A stretch of 33,263 bases of DNA from Planctomycetaceae bacterium (GCA_029259845.1 JAJDEI010000066.1:1-33263), one strand, 5' to 3'; numbered from the stretch's first letter, positions 1-9,137 are shown. Notes: generated by a model from the sequence alone, not told the origin. Translations and numbers: made by a program.

Positions 1-399
1 GTTCTGCATCGGAAATGCCTCCGTGTGTTGCCGCGCGCTGAGAGACGCCTCCCTCTTCTCCGCGAAAAACACCGGCGGTTGTCGCAGTTTTCCCGAGCAC
101 CACCCCCAAACACGATGCGGACCTGCTTGGTTTGGGACTAGTTACCTCGGCCTCCCATGAAAGTCCCAACGCAGTCCGAGCAAGAGGTTGCCCTGTTGCC
201 GTGAGAAGGGACTAATCGCACTTACGATCCGGTCGCCCGGCGTGGTAGGATGTTGGTTGAAATGGGCATATTGTCAGGCCGACTGCGGCGTGCGGCTGGG
301 AGGAGTGGCCCGCGTTCCCAACGATGCGGGCGCCGGCTCGCCTCCCCTGTCGCATCGTCCCCCTTGCCGGGTTGTCGAGCCTGAAGAAAGGCGGAACCT
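1..399. other. Left-edge stretch without a recognised gene
   Basis: I see no convincing gene here. The short open frames on both strands have no family resemblance, and most are shadows of the signalling gene that starts at 400. There is no clear terminator or strong sigma70 promoter. An AAGAAAGG tract at 383-390 is the probable ribosome binding site for the gene at 400. Confidence 0.5.
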
Positions 400-1335
400 G
401 TGCCGACCATTCTTGTCGTCGACGACTCTGCCGTTGACCAAAAGCTCGTCAGCGGGCTGTTGCAGCGCGAACCGGACTGGTCCGTGACCGTTTGCGGCAA
501 TGGCCGGGAAGCTGTGTCGGTGCTGACGTCTCCCTCGCCCGATCGGCCGATGCCCGATCTGCTGGTCACGGACCTGCAGATGCCGGAAATGGACGGATTG
601 GCGTTGGTGCAGGCGGTCAAGGAGGATTGGCCGTTCATCCCGGTCATTCTGCTCACAGCGCGGGGCAGTGAAGCGATTGCCGTCGATGCCCTGCGCGGAG
701 GCGCGGCCAGTTACGTCCCCAAGCGGCGGTTGGGAGCCGATCTGGTGGAGACGGTCCGGCGGATTCTGGCAGCCGTCGACGCGGACCGCACCGGGCACCG
801 ATTGCAACACTATCTCTACTCCAGCAAGCAAACCTACCGGCTGCGCAACGACCTGGAACAGATTGGCCAGTTGACCTTGTACGTTCAGCAACAACTGCGT
901 TGCCTCCCGCTCGGCGACGAAACTGAGCGTCTGCGTGTCTGTCTGGGCTTTGAGGAAGCGCTCAAGAACGCCTGCGTCCACGGAAACCTGGAGATGGAAG
1001 CCCCCACGGCTCTCGGGCGGCAGGAACTGTTGCGCATGATCCAGACCCGTGCTTCGCAGCAACCGTTTTTGCAGCGGCAGATTCATGTTGGCCTGCAAGT
1101 GGACCGCGACGCGGCGACCTTCGCCGTGCGCGACGAAGGCCGCGGTTTCGATCATGCGCGGCTGTTGCAGTCAGCCGTTCTGGATGACCAGCAGGATGCC
1201 TCCACGCGCGGACTCGCCTTGATGAGGACGATCTTCGATGAGGTGACGTTTAACGAGGCTGGCAACGAGATCACCTTGGTGAAGCGCGGAGTCAATCCGG
1301 ATGATCTCCTCGACGAGGACGAGGACGAGGACTGA
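400..1335 (+). CDS. Receiver domain fused to RsbW-like HATPase domain
   Basis: A 311-residue cytoplasmic signalling protein with two domains. Residues 1-125 are a response-regulator receiver: the acidic pair D8/D9, phospho-acceptor D58 in VTDLQMPEMDG, T86 and K108. Residues 165-296 look like the GHKL ATPase fold of anti-sigma kinases (RsbW/SpoIIAB type): N-box EEALKNACVHGN at 185-196, G1 box DEGRGFD at 245-251 and a short GLALM G2-like segment at 271-275. A phospho-acceptor histidine region of classical sensor kinases is not evident. The C-terminus is a run of D and E (305-311). The start is GTG at 400, preceded by AAGAAAGG. The inferred role is phosphorylation-controlled sequestration or phosphorylation of an anti-sigma-antagonist partner, but no STAS protein or sigma factor is adjacent, so the partner is unknown. 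Domain calls are firm; the role is inference. Confidence 0.88.
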   Translation: MPTILVVDDSAVDQKLVSGLLQREPDWSVTVCGNGREAVSVLTSPSPDRPMPDLLVTDLQMPEMDGLALVQAVKEDWPFIPVILLTARGSEAIAVDALRGGAASYVPKRRLGADLVETVRRILAAVDADRTGHRLQHYLYSSKQTYRLRNDLEQIGQLTLYVQQQLRCLPLGDETERLRVCLGFEEALKNACVHGNLEMEAPTALGRQELLRMIQTRASQQPFLQRQIHVGLQVDRDAATFAVRDEGRGFDHARLLQSAVLDDQQDASTRGLALMRTIFDEVTFNEAGNEITLVKRGVNPDDLLDEDEDED

Positions 1336-1345
1336 CACAGCGGCG

Positions 1346-2065
1346 TTACTGAAACCGGCCCATTTGTTCCCGTGAGAGATTGCCGCCCGAGCGGAGAACT
1401 TCTCCCGTCAGATCGACCGCCCAGGGTTCGACGCCGACGGCCCGCATTTGGCCGAGCGTTGCGTCGATGTCATACTCGACGCGGCGAAGGTGCACGACGC
1501 CATCTTCGACGATCGCATAACTGGCGCGGCTGTCGCCGTCGCGGGGCTGTCCGACGCTGCCCGGGTTGAGCAACTGTTTGTCGCCCAATTGCCGATGGAA
1601 CGGCAGGTGGGTGTGGCCGACACAGACGATATCCGCATCCACCGATTGGAGCCGCTCCGCCCAGGTGTCCACATCGTCGGCGAGGTATTCGTCCATCGGA
1701 TCGCGCGGCGTGGCATGGACCAGAAAGAACGCCTGTCCGCCGAGTTCCACGTGCTGGGTGACCGGCAACCTTGCCAGGTACTTGAGGCGTCCTTGGTCGA
1801 TGAGGTCCCAGTGCAGAGGCCGTGTCGCGGCCGCCAGCCGTCGAAATCCGCCTCCGTCCCGGGCGGTCACCCGTTGTGCGACGGCGTGGTCGTGGTTCCC
1901 CCGGACCCCGGCGGTCACGTGTTGTTGCGCCCAGTTGATGCAGGGGACCGGGTCCGTTGCATACTCGACCAGATCGCCGACAAACAGGCAGGCGTCGAAC
2001 GGTTCCTCGATGGCCGCCAGGGCAGGCCAATTGGAGTGGACATCGGCGATGACGAGTATCTTCAT
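1346..2065 (-). CDS. Calcineurin-like metallophosphoesterase (YfcE/MJ0936 type)
   Basis: A 239-residue protein with all the metal-binding motifs of the calcineurin-like phosphoesterase fold in order: DVH (D8, H10), GDLVE (D31), GNHDH (N57, H58), a VHATP histidine, and GHTHLP near residue 155. Its length and compact form fit the YfcE/MJ0936 group of small cytoplasmic phosphodiesterases; the natural substrate cannot be read from sequence. The frame is open further upstream, but the start at 2065 is chosen because GAGAAGG lies 5 nt before this ATG and the family motif begins right after it (MKILVIADVHSN). It is convergent with the signalling gene ending at 1335, only 10 bp away, so the two share a tight 3' junction with no clear terminator. 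Confidence 0.92.
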   Translation of the reverse strand: MKILVIADVHSNWPALAAIEEPFDACLFVGDLVEYATDPVPCINWAQQHVTAGVRGNHDHAVAQRVTARDGGGFRRLAAATRPLHWDLIDQGRLKYLARLPVTQHVELGGQAFFLVHATPRDPMDEYLADDVDTWAERLQSVDADIVCVGHTHLPFHRQLGDKQLLNPGSVGQPRDGDSRASYAIVEDGVVHLRRVEYDIDATLGQMRAVGVEPWAVDLTGEVLRSGGNLSREQMGRFQ

Positions 2066-2196
2066 CCGGCCCTTCTCAACCCGGCTTCTCCGAGGACGTT
2101 TCTTCGCCACAAGAACTTACTGCACCCACAACCCGACGGGCAATGGCAGCCCCCCTGCTCCGATCTGGGCAACATCCGGAAGCCCCGCTCGTCCGT

Positions 2197-2255
2197 CGCC
2201 GTTGGCTCCGGGCTAACTCCAACCCATGATTCCGGTTAGCCCGGAGGCAACGGCG
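2197..2255. repeat. Palindromic repeat A (21-bp arms)
   Basis: Inverted arms at 2197-2217 and 2235-2255 match at 20 of 21 positions around a 17-nt loop. The left arm reads CGCCGTTGGC then TCCGGGCTAAC, the right arm GTTAGCCCGG then AGGCAACGGCG. It lies in the 383 bp gap between the phosphoesterase start (2065) and the small ORF at 2449. No T-tract follows, so it is more likely a dispersed REP-type palindrome than a terminator. I see nothing else in that gap. Confidence 0.7.
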
Positions 2256-2448
2256 ACGGCGAATCGCCGGCAATCCCCCCCATCGTGAAAAACACGTTCG
2301 CCCAGGCCGATGGGACGAACAGCTTGACGCCTGTCGATCAGAGTCGGTCTAATAGAGGCTGTCAAGGAACGGGGGCAACTCGGCCCTGTGGCGCGGCTCC
2401 CACCGGGACGGCTCAGCGGCGTCCCGGAAAACAGGGCCAATCGCCTCG

Positions 2449-2802
2449 ATGCCAATCGGATTTGATGCCGTCACGGCGGACCCTCTCTTGCAGCGTGGCC
2501 AGATGCCTAATAAACGGCTGGACAGCCTTCCTCTTCGAGAAAAGCTCAAAGATCTCGAAAAACTCACGCGCGAGTTGATCGATCATCTGGGGCGAGGGTT
2601 CATCCCGAAGTCGCAAAACCTTAAGCGGTTGGCACGCAAGGCGAATCATCCCGACCAACGGGACCTGGTCTCCGACATCGCCATCCGCGACGCTGTCGAT
2701 TCCACGCTCAAGAGCGACGCGTACACACGCGAACTCTGCCAAAAAATCCGAGATTACCTGCGATCGATCCAATCGGACGTTGAAGGAATGTTCAGTAAAT
2801 AG
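2449..2802 (+). CDS. Small hydrophilic helical protein, unknown
   Basis: An unrecognised 117-residue reading frame. The product is charged and probably almost entirely alpha-helical: heptad-like Leu/Lys/Glu patterning around residues 28-45 and 85-115, with no membrane segment, signal peptide or cysteine cluster (one Cys). The third codon position is mostly G/C, which supports coding. The opposite strand is also open (2413-2943), but its translation looks low quality. The start is uncertain: no good ribosome binding site precedes ATG 2449, and ATG 2503 in the same frame is an alternative. It stands alone between the phosphoesterase and the kinase, so context suggests no function. Confidence 0.45.
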   Translation: MPIGFDAVTADPLLQRGQMPNKRLDSLPLREKLKDLEKLTRELIDHLGRGFIPKSQNLKRLARKANHPDQRDLVSDIAIRDAVDSTLKSDAYTRELCQKIRDYLRSIQSDVEGMFSK

Positions 2803-3186
2803 GCGTTGCGTCTCACGTGCTCCTCCGGGTGGCCAAATCCCGTCTTTGTCGCAAGAAATCCTGTCGTCATCGATTCCCGGCCATTGGGAGCAGCGGTGCC
2901 TCTGTTGGGGCATCGTTGGTGTGCCCCTGCGAGGGAAATTCATTCCGCCTTTTCGGCGGACGCGGCGTAGACTTTGTCCATGCGGCCTGTGGGTCCCCGT
3001 TTCGGTTGATTGGCCGTAAGTGTTCGCAAATTGGGGTCGGCCAATTTTTCGGCTGATCGCGTTGTTCGGCCCAAGGGAGGCGAAGACGCAACGAAGACCG
3101 AGTGCGGTGCCTGGCCGCCGTGGCCGGTTACGATCGCCGAATCATCAAGGTCGCCAGCATGTCATGTTGTTGACAGCCATTTTCTC
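2803..3186. other. Intergenic region upstream of the kinase
   Basis: About 380 bp with no gene I trust. A small perfect hairpin (CCGCC/GGCGG with a TTTTC loop) lies near 2946-2960. The kinase reading frame stays open upstream to a TTG at 3010, but residues encoded by 3010-3186 show no domain, so I treat this as non-coding leader. No clear promoter or terminator is seen. Confidence 0.4.
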
Positions 3187-6048
3187 ATGAGTTCATCCGG
3201 GTCATCCTGGCAGGCGAAGACGCAAGGGACGCAGGGTTCGTCGCTGGCGTTTGTCAAGCCAATGCCGAAGCGGGAGGACGGCGCTCCGGGCCGCCGGGAT
3301 TCGTCGTTCCACATGGCGTCCCTGGAGCCGGACGTCGCCTGGACCAGCGAACTCTGGTCGCGGCTCCAACCGCATACCGGCACCGACAGCCAGGAACGGG
3401 CGACTGTGGCCGCCTGCCAACTCGGGCACTACCGGGTTGAAGAACAGATCGGCCGGGGCGGTATGGGAGCGGTCTTTCGGGCCATCGACACCGGTTTGGA
3501 CCGCGTGGTCGCACTGAAGGTGCTCGCACCCGCGCAAACGGGCGACCCGAACTCGATCCAGCGTTTTCGCAACGAGGCCAAAGCCGCCGCCCGCATGGAC
3601 CACGACAATATCGCGCGTGTGTACTACGTGGGCGAGGACCAGGGGTTGTCGTTCATCGCGTTCGAGTTCGTGCACGGGGTTAACGTCCGCGAACTTATCG
3701 AGCAGCGTGGCACGCTGAGTCCAGCCGATGCGGTTAACTTCACCTTGCAGATTGCAGCCGCCCTGCGGCATACCGATGCTGCGGGGGTTGTGCATCGCGA
3801 TATCAAACCGTCCAACATCATCATCACGCCGCAAGGCCGCGCGAAGCTCGTCGACCTGGGACTGGCCCGCAAGCATGATCCGCAAGCGTCGAACGACCTC
3901 ACGGTCGACGGCACCACGTTGGGCACGTTCGACTACATCTCGCCGGAACAGGCGAAAGATCCCAGGAACGTCGATGTCCGTAGCGACATCTACTCTTTGG
4001 GATGTACGCTTTACCACATGCTGACCGGTGAGCCGCCCTACCCGGTCGGCACGATGCTGCAGAAACTGCTCGACCATCAGGGCAAGGAGATTCCCGACGC
4101 AGCCGCGACCAACCCCCGCGTGCCGTTGGATTTGTCGGCGATTGTTCGCAACATGATGGCCAGCGACCCGGACGAGCGGTATCGATCGCCGAACGAACTG
4201 ATCGAAGACCTGTCATTGATCGCCCACCGCTTTGGACTCCGCCCCACACCGACGGAGAGCATCGTCTGGAGCCAACCGCGCGCAGCCGATGGCTGGGACA
4301 TTTGGAAGCAGTACGGAGGCTGGATGATCACAGCGGCCCTCCTGCTGATTGTGGTCTTCGTCATCGACCGGGCGCAGCACTCCGGTCCTGAGCAGCAGGC
4401 GGAATCAGCTTCTTCTCCGATGTCCGACGAAAACGATCCGGCCGGCGACGGGTCCCTGTTCGGTAACGGTCCGGGGCCGGGCGAATCCTTGGTACCGGTG
4501 CCAACTGCACCGGATGATCGGGGGAACGCGCCGGCAATCGGCGACGGGACTCCGCAGGAACGGTCGTCCAACTCACACGGAGCCGACGCCGACATCCCCA
4601 GCGAGACTGCTCCGGGCAACGGCAGTGCGAACCCAATTCTGCCTTTCTCAGCGCCGGTCAATGACGGTTTCCCGGAGTTTCTTACGAGTCCCATGACGAA
4701 GTTTGAGACGCAGGCTGCGGATTCTAGCATCAAGCCGGGAGCCGAGACTTTGGAGGGCGCAGCAGCAGACGCCCCCGGGGGGGCGAAGCGGGCCACAACT
4801 CCGAACGGGAACAGGTCTGAACGTGCGGCGGCACCGGCTTCGCCTCCCATCACGAATTCAAAACCGTTCGTTGTGGTTGACAACAGCGTCATCGCGGGCG
4901 CTTGTCCGACGCTCGAAGCGGCCTGCGCGGTCGCTCCCGACAATGCGTTCATCGAGCTGCAGTACAACGGCGATCAGGCACCGGCCCAGCATCCGGTGCG
5001 AATGAGTGGGAAACACCTGCGCATCAGAGCCGCGCGAGACTATCGGCCCACGCTTCGGTTTGCGATCCCCGAAGAACGCATCGCCCTGGGCCGCGAGGAG
5101 TTTGTCCGCATGCTGTCGGTCTCCGGCGGATCGCTTGAGATTTACAACATCGATCTCAAAGTAACCATTGACCCGGAACTCAATGTTGGGCAGTGGGTTC
5201 TGCTGTCATTAGCCGATGCCGACCATGTCGAACTGCATGGTGTGACAATCACGTTGGAGAACGACAGCCTTCGTCCCGCCGCAATGATCGAACACGCCGA
5301 ATCGGTGCGGCCTTCCTTCTCAGACGTGCCTCCCGCACCGGTCCGGATCGAAGCGGAAGATTGCTTGTTCCGAGGCGAGAGCGATCTGATTCTGGACCGC
5401 ACGATCGACCCGGCCCGCATTCGCTTCTCCAACGCGGCGGTCGCGATCGACGGGGCTTTACTCCGCGTGGAAGGGACGGACGCGTATGATGTGGCCACGG
5501 ATATGAATTCCGGACATGACATCGAACTGGAGTTGAAGCACGTGACCGCCTTTCTCGGTGACGGCATCGGATATTTCGATGTGCAATCCAGCCATTCCGT
5601 CCCCCGATTGGTGGTCGACGCCGGTGACAGTGTTGTCTCGGCTCCCGACCCGCTGATCACCATGCAGGGCGAATTGGAGCTACGCGACTTTCAGGATCGG
5701 CTGGATTGGTCCGATGACGCGACGTATTTGCAAGGACCGGGCGCCTTCTGGCGGATCGAGGCATTGGATTCCCGCCGCGACTACGATCGCGAGGAGTTCG
5801 GCGAATTGTGGAGCCCCGCCAGTCGCCGCCCGCAACCGGAAACCGTGGCCAATCTCATCCGCGTGCGCAAGGACCGGCCCTTCTCCCGGATGTCGCGGAC
5901 TGACCTGCAACTCGACCAAGGCCTGTCAAACCCCGCGATTCATGGTGCGAGCGACGGCACGGATGCGGGCGTCGACTGGGACGCGGAAAAACTCCCGGCC
6001 TTCCCAGCCGGTCAAGGAGAATCCGTCGGCCTCGAACCGGAGAGTTGA
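3187..6048 (+). CDS. Transmembrane PknB-type Ser/Thr kinase with large C-terminal ectodomain
   Basis: About 953 residues from ATG 3187. Residues 82-345 are a Hanks-type kinase: glycine loop GRGGMG (89-94), ATP lysine in VALKVL (K111), catalytic loop HRDIKPSN with D205 and N210, a DLG in place of DFG (D223), GTFDYISPEQ, and DVRSDIYSLG. A single membrane segment follows at about 376-394 (WMITAALLLIVVFVI), then a Pro/Ser/Gly/Asp-rich linker to about residue 560. The last 380 or so residues are beta-rich (alternating hydrophobic strands, many Asp/Asn turns) and resemble parallel beta-helix sensor or binding domains, although I see no strict repeat. Topology puts the kinase inside and this domain outside the membrane. 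The start is uncertain: no ribosome binding site is seen, and ATG 3313 and TTG 3010 are alternatives. Target and ligand are unknown. Confidence 0.9.
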   Translation: MSSSGSSWQAKTQGTQGSSLAFVKPMPKREDGAPGRRDSSFHMASLEPDVAWTSELWSRLQPHTGTDSQERATVAACQLGHYRVEEQIGRGGMGAVFRAIDTGLDRVVALKVLAPAQTGDPNSIQRFRNEAKAAARMDHDNIARVYYVGEDQGLSFIAFEFVHGVNVRELIEQRGTLSPADAVNFTLQIAAALRHTDAAGVVHRDIKPSNIIITPQGRAKLVDLGLARKHDPQASNDLTVDGTTLGTFDYISPEQAKDPRNVDVRSDIYSLGCTLYHMLTGEPPYPVGTMLQKLLDHQGKEIPDAAATNPRVPLDLSAIVRNMMASDPDERYRSPNELIEDLSLIAHRFGLRPTPTESIVWSQPRAADGWDIWKQYGGWMITAALLLIVVFVIDRAQHSGPEQQAESASSPMSDENDPAGDGSLFGNGPGPGESLVPVPTAPDDRGNAPAIGDGTPQERSSNSHGADADIPSETAPGNGSANPILPFSAPVNDGFPEFLTSPMTKFETQAADSSIKPGAETLEGAAADAPGGAKRATTPNGNRSERAAAPASPPITNSKPFVVVDNSVIAGACPTLEAACAVAPDNAFIELQYNGDQAPAQHPVRMSGKHLRIRAARDYRPTLRFAIPEERIALGREEFVRMLSVSGGSLEIYNIDLKVTIDPELNVGQWVLLSLADADHVELHGVTITLENDSLRPAAMIEHAESVRPSFSDVPPAPVRIEAEDCLFRGESDLILDRTIDPARIRFSNAAVAIDGALLRVEGTDAYDVATDMNSGHDIELELKHVTAFLGDGIGYFDVQSSHSVPRLVVDAGDSVVSAPDPLITMQGELELRDFQDRLDWSDDATYLQGPGAFWRIEALDSRRDYDREEFGELWSPASRRPQPETVANLIRVRKDRPFSRMSRTDLQLDQGLSNPAIHGASDGTDAGVDWDAEKLPAFPAGQGESVGLEPES

Positions 6049-6177
6049 GCGGCGCGAAGAGGCGACGACCGTCCGCCATTTGGGGGCCGGGTACTCCGCG
6101 CACGCGTGGTGACGCGTGGTTCGAACTGCGATCTTCGGACAGCGACTCCGACTGCCAACATCGTTGCGTTGGTGCCG

Positions 6178-6666
6178 CTATTCCGTCGATTCCATTGCCG
6201 AAATCGCCTCGCGCACGTGGGACCGAATCTCACTCGCATCCGCGCAGGTCATCTCCTTTCCGATCTCGGCAATCACGCTGTTTGCGATGGGATCGGGGAG
6301 GCGCTCTCGGAAGACTCCCAGGAACAATGGCGGAGCGATGACCACGAGCCTCCCGTACAGATTCTGCGACTTTCCATGCTCCAATTCGTCGACAATCTGT
6401 CTGGAGAATTCGATCGCCGTACGATGTTTGAAATCCGTCTCTGCATCTCCGTCGTGGGCCGGACCACCTGCCTCACCACGGAAACGGCCCGGACCGTCGG
6501 ATTCCACGTCGCGGGGATGGAGCGTGCTTTCCGGATGCGCCAAGGCTCGAACCTCACAGAACTCCGCCAGGTCGGGCCACTCACCAGAGAACAATCGAGC
6601 CCGAGCCCGATCGGCAACCAGAACCCAGACAGCCGACGGTCGGCGTTGCTCGCGTTTAAATGTCAT
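6178..6666 (-). CDS. Host attachment family protein (PF10116-like)
   Basis: A 162-residue cytoplasmic protein matching the family annotated as 'protein required for attachment to host cells'. Diagnostic features are the N-terminal WVLVADRARARLF strand-helix, the middle DFKHRTAIEFSRQIVDELEHG segment, the LVVIAPPLFLGVFRERL strand, and a C-terminal region expected to pack against the core. Length (about 140-165) is typical. The ribosome binding site GGGAGGGAG lies just before ATG 6666. Despite the name, members are often found beside stress, phosphoketolase or low-oxygen metabolism genes in non-pathogens, and here the gene sits at the 3' end of a phosphoketolase/acetate kinase cluster. Its biochemical role is unknown; a stress-related housekeeping function is more likely than adhesion. 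Confidence 0.85.
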   Translation of the reverse strand: MTFKREQRRPSAVWVLVADRARARLFSGEWPDLAEFCEVRALAHPESTLHPRDVESDGPGRFRGEAGGPAHDGDAETDFKHRTAIEFSRQIVDELEHGKSQNLYGRLVVIAPPLFLGVFRERLPDPIANSVIAEIGKEMTCADASEIRSHVREAISAMESTE

Positions 6667-6824
6667 CGCATCTCCCTCCCCCAGAGGTTCGGACAGGCGG
6701 AAACCGTTTCATGACTTGAAGCGGACCGGCCAAACTCCGACTGACAGAAAACTCCGACCGGTCGTCGCAGCGCTGTTGGCTTCGTGCCTGCCACGCGGTC
6801 GATTCGCCGTTTCGCAACAATCGT

Positions 6825-7712
6825 TCAGGGATCTTTCTCACTCGGCTCTTTCACCTCCTTCGCCAGTTCGACGGGTGAACGCTTGCCATCTTGTTCCGTC
6901 GACGGTGCCGTCGCCGATCGCAGCGCCCAATGTGTGAGGAGCAGATCGCGATGGGCATCGGGCGAGTCAAGCCGGAATTGGATCATGTCCGTTCCGTCTA
7001 CGTAGGATTGGGCTGTTGCCGTCAAAGCAAGATTGGGGGCATGCCGCTGCAAGTCTCGAATGACTTCCCGGAAATTGTGCGCGGCGAACGTTGTCCGATC
7101 GTCGCCCAGGTACTCGTAGTTCATCAGTGCTGAATCAATCCGGTAGGCTTGAAACGGAGGCTCGCACAGCAACCACGCCTCCAGTCGCTCTTCGGCCGTT
7201 TCAACGGTCTTTGTCTGGGCGATTCCGCGCACATGTCGAAAAACGCCGTCTGGAAGCACACCAGTAAAGCTTGTCGGAGGGACCGGCACTTCCGCCACGC
7301 TCAGCAAGCGAAGATTGCTCCAGGGAATCACTTGCTCGACCTCCCCCGCGACCGACACGATCGCGAAGCCGTCGTCGAGACAACGGACGTGATGCACGGT
7401 CCTCGCCCCGCGAAGCAGAGGAACGGCCGTCGATGGCACCGCGGCGGCTTTGCCTTCCAGGGATCGCAGTTCCTCGGCAGCATGTTCTGCGCGACTTCTG
7501 TCGAAGGCTTCGGGAAACACACCCGGAACATGCCGCAAACGAGTCTTGGCGTCGATGGGATTCAGTCCCAAGGCCTCCTGCAGCACAAGGAAAGCAGCAT
7601 TACGATCGGGCGGAGCTTCAAGCAGCGCCAATCGAAACCACTCCGACCGTGCCATCGACGCAGTGCGCCCCTCCTCGGGCGGTGCATGTGGACCTTGACC
7701 GGATGGCATCAT
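6825..7712 (-). CDS. Unrecognised protein with an L7/L12-like N-terminal segment
   Basis: About 295 residues, with no family I can name confidently. Residues 40-93 (AAFLVLQEALGLNPIDAK through LEGKAAAVP) follow the helix pattern of the ribosomal protein L7/L12 C-terminal domain: an 'xAKxxLxxxP' stretch, then an 'AEEL..LEGKAAAV' end. This is a weak visual match. The rest is mixed alpha/beta with no membrane segment or signal peptide; the C-terminal 25 residues are Lys/Glu-rich. AAGGAG immediately precedes a pair of ATGs at 7712 and 7709; 7709 has the better spacing (6 nt). The frame is open upstream to 7889, but that part looks non-coding. It lies downstream of ackA (243 bp gap) and upstream of the host-attachment gene (158 bp), all on the minus strand. 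Confidence 0.75.
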   Translation of the reverse strand: MMPSGQGPHAPPEEGRTASMARSEWFRLALLEAPPDRNAAFLVLQEALGLNPIDAKTRLRHVPGVFPEAFDRSRAEHAAEELRSLEGKAAAVPSTAVPLLRGARTVHHVRCLDDGFAIVSVAGEVEQVIPWSNLRLLSVAEVPVPPTSFTGVLPDGVFRHVRGIAQTKTVETAEERLEAWLLCEPPFQAYRIDSALMNYEYLGDDRTTFAAHNFREVIRDLQRHAPNLALTATAQSYVDGTDMIQFRLDSPDAHRDLLLTHWALRSATAPSTEQDGKRSPVELAKEVKEPSEKDP

Positions 7713-7955
7713 GGGCTCCTTTGTGAGAACGCTTCCGTTGCTATGCAATTGCGATGCCACATCGGCGCATCCGCCTCCTGCTGGAAACCGGGCAATCCGG
7801 TGCGTGGGGCACACGCTGGGACGGGGAAGAGTGAGGACCTGTCCGTCAGACAAAACGCACGAGCACCGGAAATGGACGCATCCGACCACTGACGTGGCAT
7901 GACCGTGCGAATGAGCGCGCCCTACGATTGGGGATACGGACCGGTTCCGGCGACG

Positions 7956-9137
7956 TCACTCACCACTCCGGACGTCGGCTCGCGTTCCCATGGCGTTTTC
8001 TGTGTGTCGGGCGATGACCCGCTCTTCGTCGGTCTGCACGACATGCACACGGCATCGGCTCGCCTCCGCGCAAATGACGGGATCGCCCGCCTCATTCCGC
8101 GATGGGTCGAGTGTCAAACCCAGGAAGCCGAGCCGCTCACAGATCGTCCTGCGGATGGCTGCGGACCGCTCGCCAATCCCGCCCGTAAACACGAGCCGGT
8201 CGATTCCGTTCAGGACGGCAGCGAGTCCGCCAATTCGCTGGGCGGCCTGATAGCAGAACATTCCGACCGCCAACGCAGCATCCTTGTCTTGAGGGCGGTC
8301 GAGAAGCTGCTTGAGATCGCTCGTGCGTCCGGAGACGCCGGCCAGTCCGGACTCGGCGTTCACGATCCGATCGAGATCCTCCACGCTGCAACCGTGCTCA
8401 CGCAACAGGTAGAGTACGACGCCCGGGTCCAGATCGCCGCAGCGAGTCCCCATCATCAATCCGCCCGTGGGAGTGAATCCCATCGTCGTCTCGACGGAGA
8501 CGCCCTCCCGAAACGCAGTGATGCTCGCACCGTGCCCCAAATGGGCGATGACCGTCTCCCCCCGCCGGAACTCGGCATCCGTGCTCAAAACGAACTCATA
8601 CGACAAGCCGTGAAATCCGTAACGACGCACGCCTTCGTCCCAAAGCCAGCGGGGCAACGGAAACCGGGCGGCCACTTCCGGCAGCGTGTGATGGATGGCC
8701 GTGTCAAAGCAGGCGACCTGCGGCGTCGACGGATACTCAGCAGCGACCGCCTCGATCAGAGCCACTTGGGCCGGTTGATGAAGCGGCGCAAAGGGGATCA
8801 GCCGCTTGAGTTCCTTCAGCACTGAACCATCGATCACGACCGGCCCGGAGAACTCCGTGCCACCGTGAACCACGCGATGTCCGATTCCCTCAACCTCGAA
8901 GTCACCTGCTTGTTTGCATGCGGACAAAGCTCGCTGAAGCGCCGCCCGATGATCGGTCGCGCCCGGGATCGCTTCGCTGAGGCCGGTGCCGTCCGCGCGT
9001 CGAAACCGGAACGAGCCGGTTATTTCGCCGATCCCCTCGGCCGCCCCCCGAAGGACCGGTGTGACTTCGCCCTCGCCGGAGTCATAGAGGGCGAACTTGA
9101 GCGACGAGGAGCCCGCGTTGAGTGCCAGAATTGCCAT
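7956..9137 (-). CDS. ackA: Acetate kinase
   Basis: Acetate kinase, interconverting acetyl phosphate plus ADP with acetate plus ATP in the cytoplasm. The 393-residue length is standard. Family motifs are present in order: LALNAGSSSLKF at the N-terminus, HRVVHGG, DTAIHHTLP, RYGFHGLSY, HLGHGASITA, GFTPTGGLMMGTRCGDLDPG and the late FTGGIGERSAAIR. These cover the nucleotide-binding and catalytic regions of the ASKHA fold. The ribosome binding site is GAGGG just upstream of ATG 9137. Phosphoketolase lies two genes upstream on the same strand, so the likely direction is acetate formation with ATP yield from acetyl phosphate. No phosphotransacetylase gene is visible in the window. Confidence 0.97.
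   Translation of the reverse strand: MAILALNAGSSSLKFALYDSGEGEVTPVLRGAAEGIGEITGSFRFRRADGTGLSEAIPGATDHRAALQRALSACKQAGDFEVEGIGHRVVHGGTEFSGPVVIDGSVLKELKRLIPFAPLHQPAQVALIEAVAAEYPSTPQVACFDTAIHHTLPEVAARFPLPRWLWDEGVRRYGFHGLSYEFVLSTDAEFRRGETVIAHLGHGASITAFREGVSVETTMGFTPTGGLMMGTRCGDLDPGVVLYLLREHGCSVEDLDRIVNAESGLAGVSGRTSDLKQLLDRPQDKDAALAVGMFCYQAAQRIGGLAAVLNGIDRLVFTGGIGERSAAIRRTICERLGFLGLTLDPSRNEAGDPVICAEASRCRVHVVQTDEERVIARHTENAMGTRADVRSGE

Noticed and set aside
2945-2960. CCGCC/GGCGG hairpin as a terminator after the small ORF at 2449-2802
   Set aside because: The stem is only 5 bp, no T-tract follows and it lies over 140 bp after the stop codon.
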